From: CAZHSN01 sp964535125
GTDB taxonomy: Bacteria; Armatimonadota; HRBIN16
Assembly: GCA_964535125.1 (NCBI GenBank)
Contig: CAZHSN010000211.1
Span: forward strand, 1 to 5,742
Direction: 5' to 3'
Length of the DNA: 5,742 nucleotides
Positions 5,568 through 5,742 of the stretch are shown one piece after another. The notes below the pieces were generated by a model. It saw nothing but the letters and a program-made list of their open reading frames with translations. It ran no database searches and had not been told where the DNA came from. The number at the start of each line of letters is the position of its first letter. Position 1 is the first letter of the stretch. Position numbers and translations under genes: made by a program.

Positions 5568-5742
5568 TCACCGCCACCGGATGGTTACCTGACGATGCTC
5601 CGGTCGGGTGACTTCCCATTCGATGCGCGTGATGGGCATCTGTACGGTATGTCCCGCCGCGGCCATGTTGGTGGGATCGCGCCACAAGGCACCCTCCGGC
5701 GTGGCCGTGACATGAGGTGTGACGCTTCGTATGCTTGCCTGT
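5568..5742 (-). CDS. C-terminal end of an unidentified protein, running off the window
   Basis: On the minus strand a frame is open from the window edge to a TGA at 5570-5568, giving 57 residues. It contains TATPEGALWRDPTNMAAAG and ends ITRIEWEVTRPEHRQVTIRWR-stop, with the final 20 or so residues alternating as in a beta strand pair. Third codon positions are mostly G or C, matching the real genes here, and the frame ends neatly just outside the hairpin at 5505-5546. I do not recognise the family. The amphipathic beta-rich tail could belong to a secreted or structural protein, but nothing here assigns a function. The plus strand offers no competing frame of note. Confidence 0.55.
   Translation of the reverse strand, partial: QASIRSVTPHVTATPEGALWRDPTNMAAAGHTVQMPITRIEWEVTRPEHRQVTIRWR

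Noticed and set aside
1..5742. CRISPR array, tRNA, rRNA, insertion sequence, integrase or defence genes
   Set aside because: No spaced direct repeats, cloverleaf-like sequence, terminal inverted repeats or transposase or nuclease-system motifs were seen apart from RNase Y, which is a housekeeping enzyme.

Overview
The window comes from a GC-rich bacterium with coding strongly biased to G/C at third codon positions. It holds three complete genes on the + strand (proA, rny, ymdB), one truncated + strand gene (the C-terminal half of a large glycosidase), and two minus-strand gene fragments cut off at the edges. Membrane-anchored RNase Y together with YmdB, and no enterobacterial-type features, points away from Gamma- and Betaproteobacteria. 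The glycosidase type, the IorA-type iron-sulfur fragment and the base composition would fit a group such as Armatimonadota or a neighbouring phylum. That placement is inference and cannot be settled here.

Layout: (1) Bases 1 to about 125, minus strand: a fragment of an IorA/CoxS-type [2Fe-2S] subunit of a molybdenum hydroxylase, with a clear second-cluster CGYCQSG motif. (2) About 107-1591, plus strand: the C-terminal half of a GH106/GH2-like glycosidase. Both genes lose their 5' parts at the same place, so a breakpoint or a chimeric assembly join lies at about 107-132. (3) 1578-2861: proA, overlapping the glycosidase stop by 14 bases. (4) 2862-3012: a 151-base intergenic region with a strong GC hairpin, a weak -10-like element and a leader that can fold two mutually exclusive ways around the rny Shine-Dalgarno sequence. 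(5) 3013-4659: rny (RNase Y). (6) 4659-5495: ymdB, coupled to rny by a TGATG overlap. (7) 5505-5546: a perfect 12-bp hairpin between convergent genes. (8) 5568-5742, minus strand: the C-terminal end of an unrecognised protein.

Functionally, ProA supplies the second step of proline synthesis. RNase Y and YmdB form a conserved pair linking mRNA turnover at the membrane to a metallophosphodiesterase, and the tight overlap says they are co-translated. The glycosidase and the iron-sulfur fragment have no evident link to these housekeeping genes. No new defence, mobile or otherwise undescribed system is visible. The most important observation is the head-to-head truncation near base 120, followed by the possible SD-occluding leader of rny.
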